Of a stretch of 64,000 nucleotides of DNA, positions 32,571 through 42,590 are shown piece after piece (the stretch's first letter is position 1; every line of letters begins with the position of its first letter). The stretch is from Prorocentrum cordatum (taxonomy: Eukaryota > Sar > Dinophyceae > Prorocentrales > Prorocentraceae). A model generated the notes under the pieces. That model did not search any database. It had not been told where the DNA came from and saw nothing but the letters and a program-made list of their open reading frames with translations. The position numbers and the translations under genes are program-made. The stretch lies in contig CAUYUJ010018904.1 in NCBI GenBank assembly GCA_963575745.1, positions 361,776 through 425,775 on the forward strand, in the 5' to 3' direction.

Positions 32571-33117
32571 CTTTACAGTGCCGCTTCTTGAAGGGCGCGG
32601 GCGGCCCGACCGCCGACGCGCTCTCGGCGGCTATCGCGGTGGCGCGCGCGAGCGGGCGCGGCCCGCGCTCGCCACGGACCCCCCCGGGCCCTCGCGGGCC
32701 GAGCCCGCGGATGCCTTGGCACAGCTCGGCCGTGTGCATGTTTTTTCTCGGCGAGGAGCACCTAGGATTAAGTCGGGCCGCCCGGGCCTGTTCCTCTACA
32801 GGAGTAATAGTCAAACAATGATATGGGGACGATGTTTTTAAGTATTGTTTGAACATTTGGGGCTATGTTTGGAGTATGTTTAATTTTTCGCCCAAAATCC
32901 CCCTGAAGGGGGACAGGCCCGACCTAAACCTAGGATCATCTTGGAGAACAAGCACGCGCGCAGCCGAAACAAAATGCGCGGGGAGTGGACGCCCGAGCGA
33001 TGGCAAGATGCGCCCGTCGTACGGCTGCGTTCCGCGCGGGGCATCCGCGAAGAGAGCACCCCGTATCCGCGGGGTCGCGGCCCAGGGGTCCGGTTCGCGA
33101 GGCCGCGGTTACGGAGA
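32571..33117. other. GC-rich unique sequence, no supportable gene
   Basis: No motif-bearing frame was found on either strand. Confidence 0.4.
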
Positions 33118-33262
33118 CGTGTTTTTCCCAACCATCCTGTGGTGTTGGGTCCTCGTTTTGAAGAGACGGTGCCCCGCGTTCCTCTCCTCCTCTCCTCTCC
33201 TCCTCTTCCCCCCCTCCCTCCTCCCATCAGCATCATCATCATCATCGTCATCATCATCATCG

Positions 33263-33321
<59 letters not shown>

Positions 33322-33370
33322 GTCATCACCCACCATCATCGTCATCATCACCATCATCGTCACACCTCTC
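33118..33370 (+). repeat. Flanking module of the 90-bp satellite plus CAT microsatellite
   Basis: Starts GTGTTTTTCCCAACCATCCT, continues GGTGTTGGGTCCTCGTTTTG and GCCCCGCGTTCC, then a CTC tract (33181-33225) and a CAT/CGT tract (33226-33360). The same module, reverse complemented, ends the second array at 47105-47255. Confidence 0.9.
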
Positions 33371-34590
33371 ACACGTTTCGTGGCCCCATAGGGAGCTCCA
33401 CCGAAGGCCCCAGTGCTGCCGCCCGCATGCGTCAGCCACACCCAATTCGGCACACCCCTCACACGTTTCGTGGCCCCATAGGGAGCTCCACCGAAGGCCC
33501 CAGTGCTGCCGCCCGCATGCGTCAGCCACACCCAATTCGGCACACCCCTCACACGTTTCGTGGCCCCATAGGGAGCTCCACCGAAGGCCCCAGTGCTGCC
33601 GCCCGCATGCGTCAGCCACACCCAATTCGGCACACCCCTCACACGTTTCGTGGCCCCATAGGGAGCTCCACCGAAGGCCCCAGTGCTGCCGCATGCGTCA
33701 GCCACACCCAATTCGGCACACCCCTCACACCGTGGCCCCATAGGGAGCTCCACCGAAGGCCCCAGTGCTGCCGCCCGCATGCGTCAGCCACACCCAATTC
33801 GGCACACCCTCACACGTTCGTCGCTGGCCCCAAGGGGGCCCCATAGGGAAGGCCCCAGTGCCGCCGCCCGCATGCGTCAGCCACACCAATTCGGCACACC
33901 CCTCACACGTTTCGTGGCCCCATAGGGAGCTCCACCGAAGGCCCCAGTGCCGCCGCCCGCATGCGTCAGCCACACCCATTCGGCACACCCCTCACACGTT
34001 TCGTGGCCCCATAGGGAGCTCCACCGAAGGCCCCAGTGCCGCCGCCCGCATGCGTCAGCCACACCCAATTCGGCACACCCCTCACACGTTTCGTGGCCCC
34101 AGCCCGCATGCGTCAGCCACACCCATTTCGGCACACCCCTCACACGTTTCGTGGCCCCATAGGGAGCTCCACCGAAGGCCCCAGTGCCACCGCTCGCATG
34201 CGTCCCGCACACCCATTTCGGCACCTCCACCAAACACAGCGTTTCGTGGCCCCACAGGGACCTCCACCGAAGGCCCCAGTGGTGCCGCCCGCATGCGTCA
34301 CCCCCACCCCAGCACAGCATTTCGTGGCCCCACAGGGAGCTCCACCGAAGGCCCCAGTGGTGCCGCCCGCATGCGCCACCCCCACCCAGCACAGCGTTTC
34401 GTGGCCCCACAGGGAGCTCCACCGACGGCCCCAGTGGTGCCGCCCGCATGCGTCACCCCCGCCCAGTACAGCGTTTCGTGGCCCCACAGGGACCTCCACC
34501 GAAGGCCCCAGTGGTGCCGCCCGCATGCGTCACCCCCACCCAGCACAGCGTTTCGTGGCCCCACAGGGAGCTCCACCGAAAGCGGCACCC
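33371..34590 (+). repeat. 90-bp satellite array 1
   Basis: About 14 units of CACACGTTTCGTGGCCCCAT, GGAGCTCCACCGAAGGCCCC, CCGCCCGCATGCGTCAGCC and ATTCGGCACACC. The first four units are almost identical with a period of exactly 90 bases; later units diverge and shorten. Because 90 is a multiple of three, both strands stay open and give 30-residue protein-like repeats, which I regard as a by-product. Confidence 0.95.
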
Positions 34591-36196
34591 GCAATGCGAT
34601 ATTCACAACTGCACATGGTTGGGTCCTTCGCCAGGATAATTTTCGCACGCGAGGTCCCAGGTTCGCCCACCCCCCGGGTTGCGGCCCCGCGCGGGAGCAG
34701 TGCCTGCTGCTCCCTCGCCAGGGCCTCGCGAGAGCGGGGCCCCGCTCGCGCCCATCGGGGGCCGACTCTTGGCCACCGACCCCCGCGCGCGTGCCTTGTG
34801 CTGGGCCAGCTTCTTGTTGGGGGTGGTGCAAAACTCGTGCCCCCAGAGGGTGCCATGTTTGTACCCGGCCCCTTCGGTGATAAGAACGCTGGGGGCGCTT
34901 CCCCGCCCCGTTTTCAATTTTTCTTACTCTGGCTCAGCAAAACAGGGCAACACCCGCAGCCCAAAGCAAAGCAAAGCGAAACGGAACAACGACAGTACGA
35001 CATGGAACCAGCCCGAAAATTTCGCGAACGAGAATCCCCAAACGGAATCAAATATTGACCCCCCAAACGAGCAATACATGTCTGCCTTGAAAACGGAAGA
35101 AGTACGCCTCCGTGTATTAAACATCATGTAACACACAGCCCCCGCTCCACGGTTTCGTGGCTGGACCAGCTTGTTTGTGCGGGTGGTGTACAAGGACCGT
35201 GCCCCCAGCACAGGCACCTTCTACTCGCTGGGCGGGGGCTTGCGCCTATGCCGATCTGCTGCTGCGCTGGTACTAGTTCTTGGGAGGGCACAGCTGGTTA
35301 CGAGCGGGCCCCGCTGCCGCGCTCGGGATTGCCAACTTGATCCGAGCTCCTTCTCTTGCTTCCTCCGAGTGGGGTTCCAATCTCCTCTACTGGTTCCGAC
35401 AGCTCAGGCCTTGGACAGCTGCAAGTGGTACCGCACCCTGCTAGGCCTTCCGGCCGCCGACAGGTTGTGGCGATCAGGAGAATGGTTGGGTGATGGTGAG
35501 GAGGAGGAGTTGGATGAGGAGCAGACGGATGGGTAACATGAGGAGGAAGAGAAGGGCGAGGGTGACCTAGGAGGGCAGAGGAGGCGACTGCTGGGGATTG
35601 CCTTTCTTGTTTTGTGGGAAGCAGCTGCTTCGACCCCCCCCGATCCCATCCCATGTACGTGGACCCGAGCTGCACAGTGACCCCACACCGCTTGCGTAGC
35701 AGCGTGTAAGTGCGATCACGGGATGCAGATGTTTTGGTAGTTCGATTTCGCGTATGCAAGTCCGCAGACATAGCTGCCTGTCTCAGTTCCAGAGAGGCGA
35801 CCGAATGTGGTTCACAAGTGAAGGACGTAGCAAGGGAATCGGATACGTAGCAATAAAGTCGCCTGAGCGTTACAGACGCACGTGCGATGTGAGACTTTGT
35901 TTCGCATCGTTTTCCGGACGTGCTAGAATCAGGTGTCACGTAATATTTTTGTATGTGGCTCCCTGGCATCTTCCTAGCTACATGTGACTAGTCACGACAG
36001 AGTCTTGTACCCGCTGTGAACGGGAATGGGAACCGAACGTTCCCGCAGCGCAGTCAAAAAGTGAGGCGGGGCGGACAAGAGCAAATTGTGGGAGCGACGG
36101 GGTGGATGACAATTGCAAGCTCCCCCGTGACATGAGCCCCCAGTTCTGCCTATTTGATCACACTAGCACCGTTCAAGTTTGCAAGGGGCACGGTGC
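34591..36196. other. No certain gene; one diverged direct repeat
   Basis: CCAGCTTCTTGTTGGGGGTGG to CGTGCCCCCAG (about 34805-34852, read in parts) is echoed at about 35166-35210. Short open frames, for example plus strand 35754-35987 (RSKGIGYVAIKSPERYRRT), are not recognisable. 35640-36160 is less GC-rich than average. Confidence 0.4.
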
Positions 36197-36335
36197 GTAG
36201 CACCCCGCAATTGCGGACAAGAGTGAGGGTGCGGGCGGGTGGGTCGCGGGTGGGTTGCGGGTGGATCGCGGGTTGGTCGCGGGTGGGTCGCGGGTGGGTC
36301 GCGGGGCGAGTCAGGGGGGCGACGACTACAACACA
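36197..36335 (+). repeat. Composite minisatellite, short copy
   Basis: Has the same start (GTAGCACCCCGCAATTGCGG) and the same end (GTCGCGGGGCGAGTC, GACGACTACAACA) as 23893-25250, with only about six GGGTCGCGGGT-type units between and none of the CCCGCCGCAGGCGCCGA blocks. CCGCAATTGCGG is at 36205-36216. Confidence 0.85.
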
Positions 36336-36477
36336 ATTCATGTTAATATTTTTCGATATCATATGTTCGTGTTTCGTTTAACATGTCTACCCCAAGCCTT
36401 CGATACATGCCCTTTTCGTCTTCGATCGTACCCCCTTGAAGGTACATGTGTTCCTTTCTTTTCACGTTTAGTCGGCG

Positions 36478-36499
36478 TCCGTAGCCATTTTGACTCAAG
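36478..36499 (+). other. Dinoflagellate spliced-leader relic
   Basis: The 22 bases, including CCGTAGCCATTTTGACTC, match the conserved dinoflagellate spliced leader at 21 of 22 positions; the sole change is G to A at position 16. The base after the terminal AAG is T followed by TCC, so there is no GT donor and this is not an SL RNA gene. It sits at the 5' edge of the retroelement ORF1. It shows that a trans-spliced, mature transcript was reverse-transcribed and reinserted here. Confidence 0.9.
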
Positions 36500-36675
36500 T
36501 TCCAACGTGGCTCCCGACGCTGGAGCTTGTACGCAGCCGAGGGGGCAGGCTCGAGGCCCGCACAGCTTTCCATTCCTCGACCGCCCGAGTCAGCCTGCCG
36601 AGGCGTTTTGGGCTTTGCCGACGTGGTTCGCCCCACGTTCGGCGAGCGGCCTTCCCATCCAGTCCTCGATCGCGC

Positions 36676-37917
36676 ATGGGGGCAGCAGCCAAGCGGGATG
36701 AGTCGACGCGAGCAGGTCCTATTCAGAGTGGGCACAAGCGTCGCCGAGTGGCTTGGGCCAGGCTGTGGTACTGCAAGCATTGCAGGTCATCTTCGACGGG
36801 GGATCGGTGGTGGAACAATGCGGACCCGGACACGTGCCAGCTATGCAAAGAGCATACGGGCACAGCGCTCGTGGGCCACAAGGAGCAGTTCGATCAACCC
36901 CCCTCCAGGAGCACTAGAGCCGCTGGAGGAGGGGGAAGCCAGGAGTCTGAAATCAAAAAGCTGCGGGCGGAGTGTTTGAGGCTCAAGGGTCAGCAGTCGC
37001 AGCAGGGTGATGGGACCGATGCCATGGAGGTCGATGGCTTTGGCAAGGACCCCGACGGCCCGACGGCGACATCAAGCGGGAGCTGGCAGAGGTGACGGAG
37101 ACCTTGGCCACGCTCGAGGCGTCCAAGTGTGCGGAGCTGATCGGAGCGCGCGACAAGCTGCGGCCAATCGGACCTGCGCAGGAGGCTGGTTGCGGGCAAG
37201 AGTCTCGACACCAGGCTCAAGGAGATCTCTTTCCTGCACCAGCGGTTGGGGAAGCGGAAGGAGAAACAGGAGGCACCCGTGGCGGACTTCCGCGAGAGGG
37301 TGTGCAAGGCGGAGCTGGCCGTCAGGGACGCTAGCGCGCAGCCGGACGGCCTCGGCGACGAGCTCCTCGAGCTGGAGGACGAGCGCCGCCAGCTGGTCGC
37401 GTCGCCGAGGCCGAACCAGAGCGAGCTGCCCTCCCTGACGCACGTGCTGCCCGTGGTGGCAAGCGGGTTCACGGCAGGGCGACTGGGCGAGTTGTTGGCC
37501 TCCTTTGGCGGGTCGGAGGAGCTGGCGGCGCGGCTCCGCGGCTGCTTGACAGAGGCGCGCGCAGCGGAGGCGGCGCATCGCGCCGAGCAGCAGCGCCGAG
37601 CGGCAGCGGCGGCAGAGGCGGCGCGGCAGGCAGTAGCCCAGGCCGATGGCCAGAGCACGGGCGGCCCCAGGGCGGGGGAGGACGGCTCGGCGGGCAGGGC
37701 TGCGGCCAATGCGGCAGTGGCTGCCACGCCAGCAGCGGCCCCAGGGACCCCGAGCTGGATCCCCCAGCCCGATGGGGACCCCGAGATGCTCAGGGCGTCC
37801 CTGCTGTCAGTCAACAGGCAGGTGCCTGAAGGGGGTGCTGATCTACGTGATGCGGTTAAGCGTGCAGGCGAGAACCTCTCGAGTTTCGCCAAGAAGCAGG
37901 CATGTGACGAGCTTTGA
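36676..37917 (+). pseudogene. ORF1 of retroelement 2: Cys pairs and coiled coil
   Basis: From ATG 36676 (frame 1) the protein reads WYCKHC, then about 20 residues later DTCQLCKEH, two CxxC pairs that would form a zinc ribbon or knuckle. The segment EIKKLRAECLRLKGQQSQQ begins a coiled coil. A TGA ends frame 1 at 37093-37095, but the sense passes into frame 3 near 37065 (LAEVTETLATLEASKCAEL) and back to frame 1 near 37160 (DLRRRLVAGKSLDTRLKEI), then runs through Ala/Glu-rich coil (AAHRAEQQRRAAAAAEAAR) and a Pro/Ala linker to TGA 37915-37917. Two compensating indels would restore about 410 codons. The likely role is nucleic-acid binding in the retroelement particle. The ATG is chosen as the first after the SL; the frame is open back to the SL. 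Confidence 0.7.
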
Positions 37918-37919
37918 GT

Positions 37920-38560
37920 GGTTGATCTCTGCGGCAGCGCTGATGATGCAGGTTGCTACGGCCAATACTTCTTCTCACGGGCCCGTAGTTGAGCTGCTGG
38001 AGTCAGAGCAGCCCGCGCTGGGGGCAGTCCCTAGTGTGCCGTGTTGCCAGGATAACCACCTCACAGATGACAAGCTTGGGCCCTTCCAGACGAGGTTGCG
38101 GGCGGCTGGTTACCGCGGCGCATGGGCAGCAGCGGAAGCGACGGCGGCCCCAGGAGGCAGGGGGTCGAGCGGTGGCGCGGCGGTGCTGTGCCCGATGAAT
38201 GTGCAGACTACTAAGCCGCCGCGATGCCTTTTCGGGAGTGTTGGTCCAGTCCAGGGCGGTCGCAGGCCACGTCCGCACGAAGGTGAAGGGCGGCTTCGTC
38301 GTGATTTCGGCTGATCTCTGGGTGGATGAGTTCGTCGGCCCGAAGAACGTGGCCCTTTTGACGGAGATTGCCGACTGCGTTCGTAGTGCGCAGGCCGTTG
38401 GTTATGACTGGGTTCTTGGGGTCGGTCCCAACTGGCAGCCAGGGCGATTGAAGTCGTGGGCCGCGGCCAGGGGGGGCGCGGCGGTCGCGACCCAAACCCC
38501 GACGTGCACCGAGAGGCTCCCAGGATCGGTCATCGACTAGATTGTCATGAGCGAGATCAT
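37920..38560 (+). pseudogene. Endonuclease (EEP) domain of retroelement 2
   Basis: Frame 2 reads MQVATANTSSHGPVVELL (first metal-binding Asn region), CCQDNHLTDDKLG (the usual QE-H motif with Glu changed to Asp) and GSSGGAAVLC (conserved SGG). Near 38215 the sense moves to frame 3: GFVVISADLWVDEFVGPKN, then DWVLGVGPNWQPGRL where a GDWN motif is expected but the Asp is lost, then TPTCTERLPGSVID and a TAG at 38538-38540 directly before IVMS (probably a former Tyr codon of the IDYIVMS motif). Domain order and motif spacing fit apurinic-type retroelement endonucleases. Two lost catalytic residues, a frameshift and a stop make it inactive. Confidence 0.75.
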
Positions 38561-39289
38561 GGCCATGTGCACCACGGCCCCTGTGGCGTGCTTCTCGGCT
38601 AACCTGTCGCCTCGTCGCCCCGTGGCTGTGCTTTCGCGCGGGCCTGATGCTACCGCGCGGGCGCGTGCGCCGCGCCGGCCGAAGACGACGCCAGCCTGGG
38701 CGCCGCCAGGCTGCGCGCGCTACCCCAGAGGCTGGACTTGCTCTGAGCGCGAGGTCGAAGGCGCCAGCTCGGGCGAGGAGCCGGCGGTATTTGGGGGTCG
38801 AGGCGTTGCCGGCATCGGGCGGGGGTTGCTTCATCGGCATGACGTAACGGGGCCCGCCAGGAAGGACTGCCGAGGACGCGCTGGGCCTCGTGGCGCGGTC
38901 TGGCAGCGGGTCACGGCGGCGGCGCGCGCGCGGTTGCCGCGGGCGGATGCCGCGTGCTCTGCGCGGTGCTCGTCGGCGCGCTGGGCGCGGCAGACGCGCG
39001 GGAATCGACCGCGCGCCGCAGATGCGCATGCCTTCGTTGAGTGAGGAGGGAGACGAGCGGCAGCGCGGCTGGGGCGGGCGGCGCGGCTGCCGCGCGAGGC
39101 CGATCCTGCGACCGAAGGCTTGCGTGATTCAGCAAATCCCGGGCCAGGCTGAAACACGTCAGGCCAGTTTTCTTGCCCAGAGGGAAGCCCCATGAAAGGC
39201 TTCGGAGCGGGGTAGTTTTCAGGGCGGCGCCCGCGGGCGCGCAGTTTTTTCGTCCAGGATCCGAGTGTTACAGGTGGCGATCGAGGCCA
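38561..39289 (+). pseudogene. EN-RT linker of retroelement 2
   Basis: Highly GC-rich, Arg/Ala-rich in all frames. No stop-free frame is clearly preferred. Its place between EN and RT suggests the linker region, which is variable in this kind of element. Confidence 0.45.
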
Positions 39290-40675
39290 TCGAGCCAGCG
39301 CAGCCGCGGGAGTTGGCTGATGCGGTTTGCTCTGAGTGGGCCCCTGTCTGGTCGACTCACGCCGCCGCGCGCCCGAGCCGCTGCCCGATTTCGATGCTTG
39401 GCCGTCGCTTCCGCAGATTTCGGTCGCCGGTTTGCGAGGGGCGACCGGTTGTGGGATGCTTGAGCATCCACCCCCGTTTTGTTGCGGCATCAGTCGCCTG
39501 GCATGCTCCAGGCAGTGGCCGCCCTTCTAATGAGTTGTGAGAGGGTGGGCAGCTGGCCGACGGAGCGCATCGTCTGCCGCCCGGTCCGCTACCCGAAGGC
39601 AGATGGGGGGCGCGGGCTGATTGCCCCCCTCGTCTCCCTCTTCCGCGCCCGGGGCCGATTGCGCAGGGTCGTGGCCGAGAGGCGGGGGCTGGCCGCCAGA
39701 ATTGAAGAGTTTTGGGGGGCTGGGAGGGGGGGGAGCTCGAGCGACTCGGCCTTTGATGCGAATCTCGCTGCGGAGGTTTCGAACGCTGGGGGCTTGCGTT
39801 CCGTGTCTGTGCTGCTAGATGTGATTATTTTCTGATAGATGATAAAACTTCTGATGGATTCGATGTTTTTGTTTTTGTTTTTTTTGTTTTTTTTTTTTTT
39901 TCTGCAGCTTGGTTTCTCGCATGTGATAGGTTGGGTGCCCGTCCAGAGCTGCGTGGCCCCAGTAGGGTCGATGCGCGCGGTTCCCTCTCGGGCGCCCACG
40001 TCAGCTTCGAGGGAATTTTGGCGGGGTGTTCTGCTGCTTCGGCCGTGATGCTTGCCGTGCTAAGCCAACCTGTTGCGCGGGTGATCGCTCGCCCCCCGTC
40101 GGTGAGCGCGCGGGCCCCCATGGGTGACGCGTCGCTAGAGTAGCGAGGGGCTGACGCACCTGAATCCAAGTTTGCGCTCGCTGCCGCGCTCGTGCTCTGT
40201 CGCGAGGTTTCGCCGGTAGGCCCCCGCCCCCCTTTCTGGCCGAACAAATCAGGGCGCGTCGCATCGAGCGTGGCCGCTGAGAAGATCGCGGCCTCGGCGG
40301 GCCGCCCGATCGGCTTCCGCCGCCAGAAGCACGCGCGCAATTTAGGCCACGATCTTTTTGAAAGGCGGGCCCCTCGCGCGATGGAGGCCCGGAGGCGCAG
40401 CATCGCATGGGCGCGCTGCGTCGGGCGGCGGGGGGGTGAGAGGGTGGCGGGGCTCTGGAGAGCGGGGCTAACGCCATGCGGCAGCCGCGGGGCTGCTGTC
40501 TCAGGCGCAACGGACGCCGCTATCCGCATTCTGAGAGCGCTGGCTGCTTCGCTCATGGGAGCCAAAGGCAGTTGCCACGTCGCGCCCTGCTTGTGCTCCC
40601 ATCGTGACCCTTTGGACGACCCTATGCGCGATGCTACCGTTCCCCTCGCGCCCAGGCATTGCCGCTGGGTTTGAG
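39290..40675 (+). pseudogene. Reverse transcriptase of retroelement 2, motif C missing
   Basis: Frame 1 gives PRELADAVCSEWAPVW; frame 2 gives RYPKADGGRGLIAPLVSLFR (fingers), FWGAGRGGSSSDSAF and SVSVLLDV (motif A with Asp), then a stop. After a T-rich tract frame 2 resumes with LQLGFSHVIGW, then frame 1 with SFEGILAGCSAASAVMLAVL (motif B region). The DD-bearing motif C expected near 40100-40240 is not visible. Frame 1 continues with SGRVASSVAAEKIA, RQKHARNLGHDLF and GAAVSGATDAAIRI, typical of the thumb and RT-distal region, to TGA 40672-40674. The enzyme would copy element RNA; this copy cannot. Confidence 0.75.
39821..39907 (+). other. Intron-like T-rich insertion in the RT
   Basis: Between motif A and LGFSHV lie 87 bases that begin GTGATTATTTTCTG, are T-rich over the last 45 bases and end TTTTTTCTGCAG. 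This has GT and polypyrimidine-AG ends like a spliceosomal intron. Removing it joins two frame-2 segments but leaves out about 20 residues normally present, so it may instead be a deletion filled by a T tract. Confidence 0.3.
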
Positions 40676-41035
40676 AAAGGGCGGGCCAAGAGCTCGGACC
40701 TCATATGTGCGTGGGGGGCGGCGTCCCAGGCCTTGCGTGTTAAACCTCATTGTTCCAGTGTCGAGGGCCCCATGGGCGCCGTCATGTGGTCTTTGCAGCG
40801 CGCGGGGTGGGAGTTGATCGGCCCGCGCCGCGTCGGGTCTGATCGCCGGCAGATCAATTCGTTTTGTCGCACCTCACCTTGTGGGGCCAGGCTTCGCTCG
40901 AGAGTTAGAATAAGCGGGGCGCGGGGTGCACAGCTAGCGTCTAGTCTTCCTGAGGCCCACGGGCGCGAGGCTGTCTGGATGAGGGTTCTTAGGCTCGGGC
41001 TTCAGGAGATGCAGGGGGTCAGAGGATGATGTTTT
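40676..41035 (+). pseudogene. RT-distal region of retroelement 2
   Basis: Plus strand continues with SSVEGPMGAVMWSLQRAGWE (about 40755-40815) and IGPRRVGSDRRQIN, which resembles the segment between RT and RNase H in dinoflagellate elements. It ends at a TGA at 41027-41029. Confidence 0.55.
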
Positions 41036-41143
41036 AGGGCGCTGCGGACTGCGGGCATGACTATGTCGATAGCAGCAAGTGCGATTTCCGCGAGCTCCCA
41101 CAAGGCAAGCTAGGCCACCAGTTTTACGGATGCGAGGGGCTCT
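41036..41143 (+). pseudogene. Zinc-knuckle segment of retroelement 2, cut by insertion
   Basis: The plus strand reads DCGHDYVDSSKCDFRELP then GKLGHQFYGCEGLW, a C...H, C...H-C pattern like the knuckle between RT and RNase H. The reading is interrupted after LW by the foldback-like element, and element coding resumes at 41861. Confidence 0.6.
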
Positions 41144-41456
41144 GGAGATTGTTTTTTTATCCTCTGGGGGGTAACGCTCGTTACCCGGGCTTCTCCCCCC
41201 CCCCCCCCCCCGTAACGGTAACGCTCGTGCGCGGGGGGGGTCTCGGTCTTCCCCTCCAACATGCTGGTGCCCGAAGGCATGCGCACTGTGGTGTGATGGT
41301 CGCAGGCGCACTGTGGGCGCTCGCAGGCCATTGCGGCGCTCGCATGCGCGATGCTGGTGCTTGCGGGCTTTGCGCTTGTACTCGAATCGTCGTCGTCGTC
41401 GTCGACGGCGCCCGAAAAACGGCCTCCGGAGTCCGACAAAGGCACAAAAACAACAA

Positions 41457-41487
<31 letters not shown>

Positions 41488-41860
41488 GTCGCCGTCGTCG
41501 TCGTCGACGGCGCTCGAAAACGGCCTCCGGAGGCCGAAACAGGCGGCAAACGTCGTCGTCGTCGTCGTCGTCGTCGACCTCGTCGCTCGTCGCTCGTCGA
41601 TCATCGTCGTCGCGCGCGCGGGCGCGGGCGTGGTGCCGGGACCACGCGGCGGGCTTTGCGCTTGTACTCGAATCGCAAGCCACTGTGGTGCTCTCAGGCA
41701 GAGAGTGCTGCTCGCGCGCATACTATGGCGATCGCAGAGCGCCCCTGCTTCGCCATACCCCGCCCAGCCCAAGCGTTACCGTTACCCGGGGGGCACGACC
41801 GCCCCCCCCCCCCCCCCGGGTAACGAGCGTTATCGGCCAGAATAAAAAAAAACAATCTCC
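41144..41860. mobile_element. Foldback-like element 1 inserted in retroelement 2
   Basis: Left arm (41144 to about 41230): GGAGATTGTTTTTTTAT, GTAACGCTCGTTACCCGGG, C run, CCGTAACGGTAACGCT. Right arm (about 41771-41860) is the reverse complement in the same order, ending AACAATCTCC. The 540-base interior holds GTC microsatellites, a near-perfect tandem pair (CGAAAACGGCCTCCGGAG at about 41412 and 41516) and a direct repeat GGGCTTTGCGCTTGTACTCG at about 41366 and 41651. There is no transposase frame. Retroelement coding sense stops at the left end and resumes at the right end. A clean target duplication is not seen; TCTGG near both ends is only a weak candidate. Confidence 0.8.
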
Positions 41861-42016
41861 TGGTCTGGGAGCATCGATCCTGAAGCAAGTCCGTGGTTGA
41901 AACGGCGGGCGTAATGGATCCCCCCCGACTTCGATTCCCCCGAGCTGGTGCACGGGCTGCCTTCTCTCCCCATCTAGACCCCGCCTGCGGCCGACGAGAC
42001 GTTTTTTTCTTTTATA

Positions 42017-42048
<32 letters not shown>

Positions 42049-42074
42049 TATAAACAGGGCGCGGAAAGAGCGCT
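41861..42074 (+). pseudogene. Retroelement 2 segment after the insertion, with in-frame TA tract
   Basis: Reads WIPPDFDSPELVHGLPSLPI with stops on both sides, then an expanded TTTTATATATATATA and ATAATAATA tract at about 42001-42050, which reads IYIYIYNNNN in the same frame as the following RNase H sense. The tract probably expanded after insertion. Confidence 0.55.
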
Positions 42075-42590
42075 CTGGGAGCGTCGCCTGCGCGCGGGCG
42101 AGAGTGGCCTGGCGTCGGCGCCCCTTGAGGCCACCAGATGCGGCTGGTCCGTGGTATCCCTGCCCGCCCGGGGGCTGGCCCGTGAGGGCTGAGTACGGGG
42201 CCCTTGCGGGGCCTGTCCAAAGGGTCCCGAGGGCGGAGCGCCAGGCCATCCTCCGCGCGTTTGCGCGTTGGGCTGGGGGCCCCCGAAGTCGCGGCTGACC
42301 ATTTGTCCGCGCGGAAGGAGGGCGTCTCCTGGGACCGCGGTCTTGCCGCGGACGCGGCCAAGCACGCGTCGGCATGGAGGCAAATGTTTGAGCGGTATCG
42401 AGACAGGCCTGGGAGGCCTGCGCCCGCTGGGCCCCGGCCCACCGCGACGTTGAGCATGCCCCGGTGGAACCAGCGATCCGGGCCGAGGGCCTGGGCCAAA
42501 GCGTCGCCGATTGCATCGGCAATGCGCGGGCTGATCCGTTTCGCTGGGTCGGGGGCGGCCGAGCATGAGCCGCCGAAGGTTTGAGCGGCT
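42075..42590 (+). pseudogene. RNase H-like domain of retroelement 2
   Basis: Three frames carry successive pieces: GLASAPLEATRCGWSVVSL (frame 1), EYGALAGPVQRVPRAERQAI (frame 2, the Glu-bearing helix with the typical TVPRAE-like motif) and DHLSARKEGVSWDRGLAADA with AKHASAWRQMFERY (frame 3). This is the usual sequence order of a retroelement RNase H: the DGS-type strand, PRAE helix and later D/H segments. The first catalytic Asp (expected DGSG) reads ESGL here. It would remove template RNA. Two frameshifts and the missing Asp make it inactive. Confidence 0.65.

Noticed and set aside
33371-34590. 30-residue protein repeats encoded by satellite array 1 on both strands
   Set aside because: The 90-base unit is a multiple of three and lacks stops, so frames persist; later units with indels break them, and array 2 gives the same effect.
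41181-41823. Asp- and Thr-rich proteins inside foldback-like element 1
   Set aside because: GTC microsatellite read in all frames; no transposase motif.
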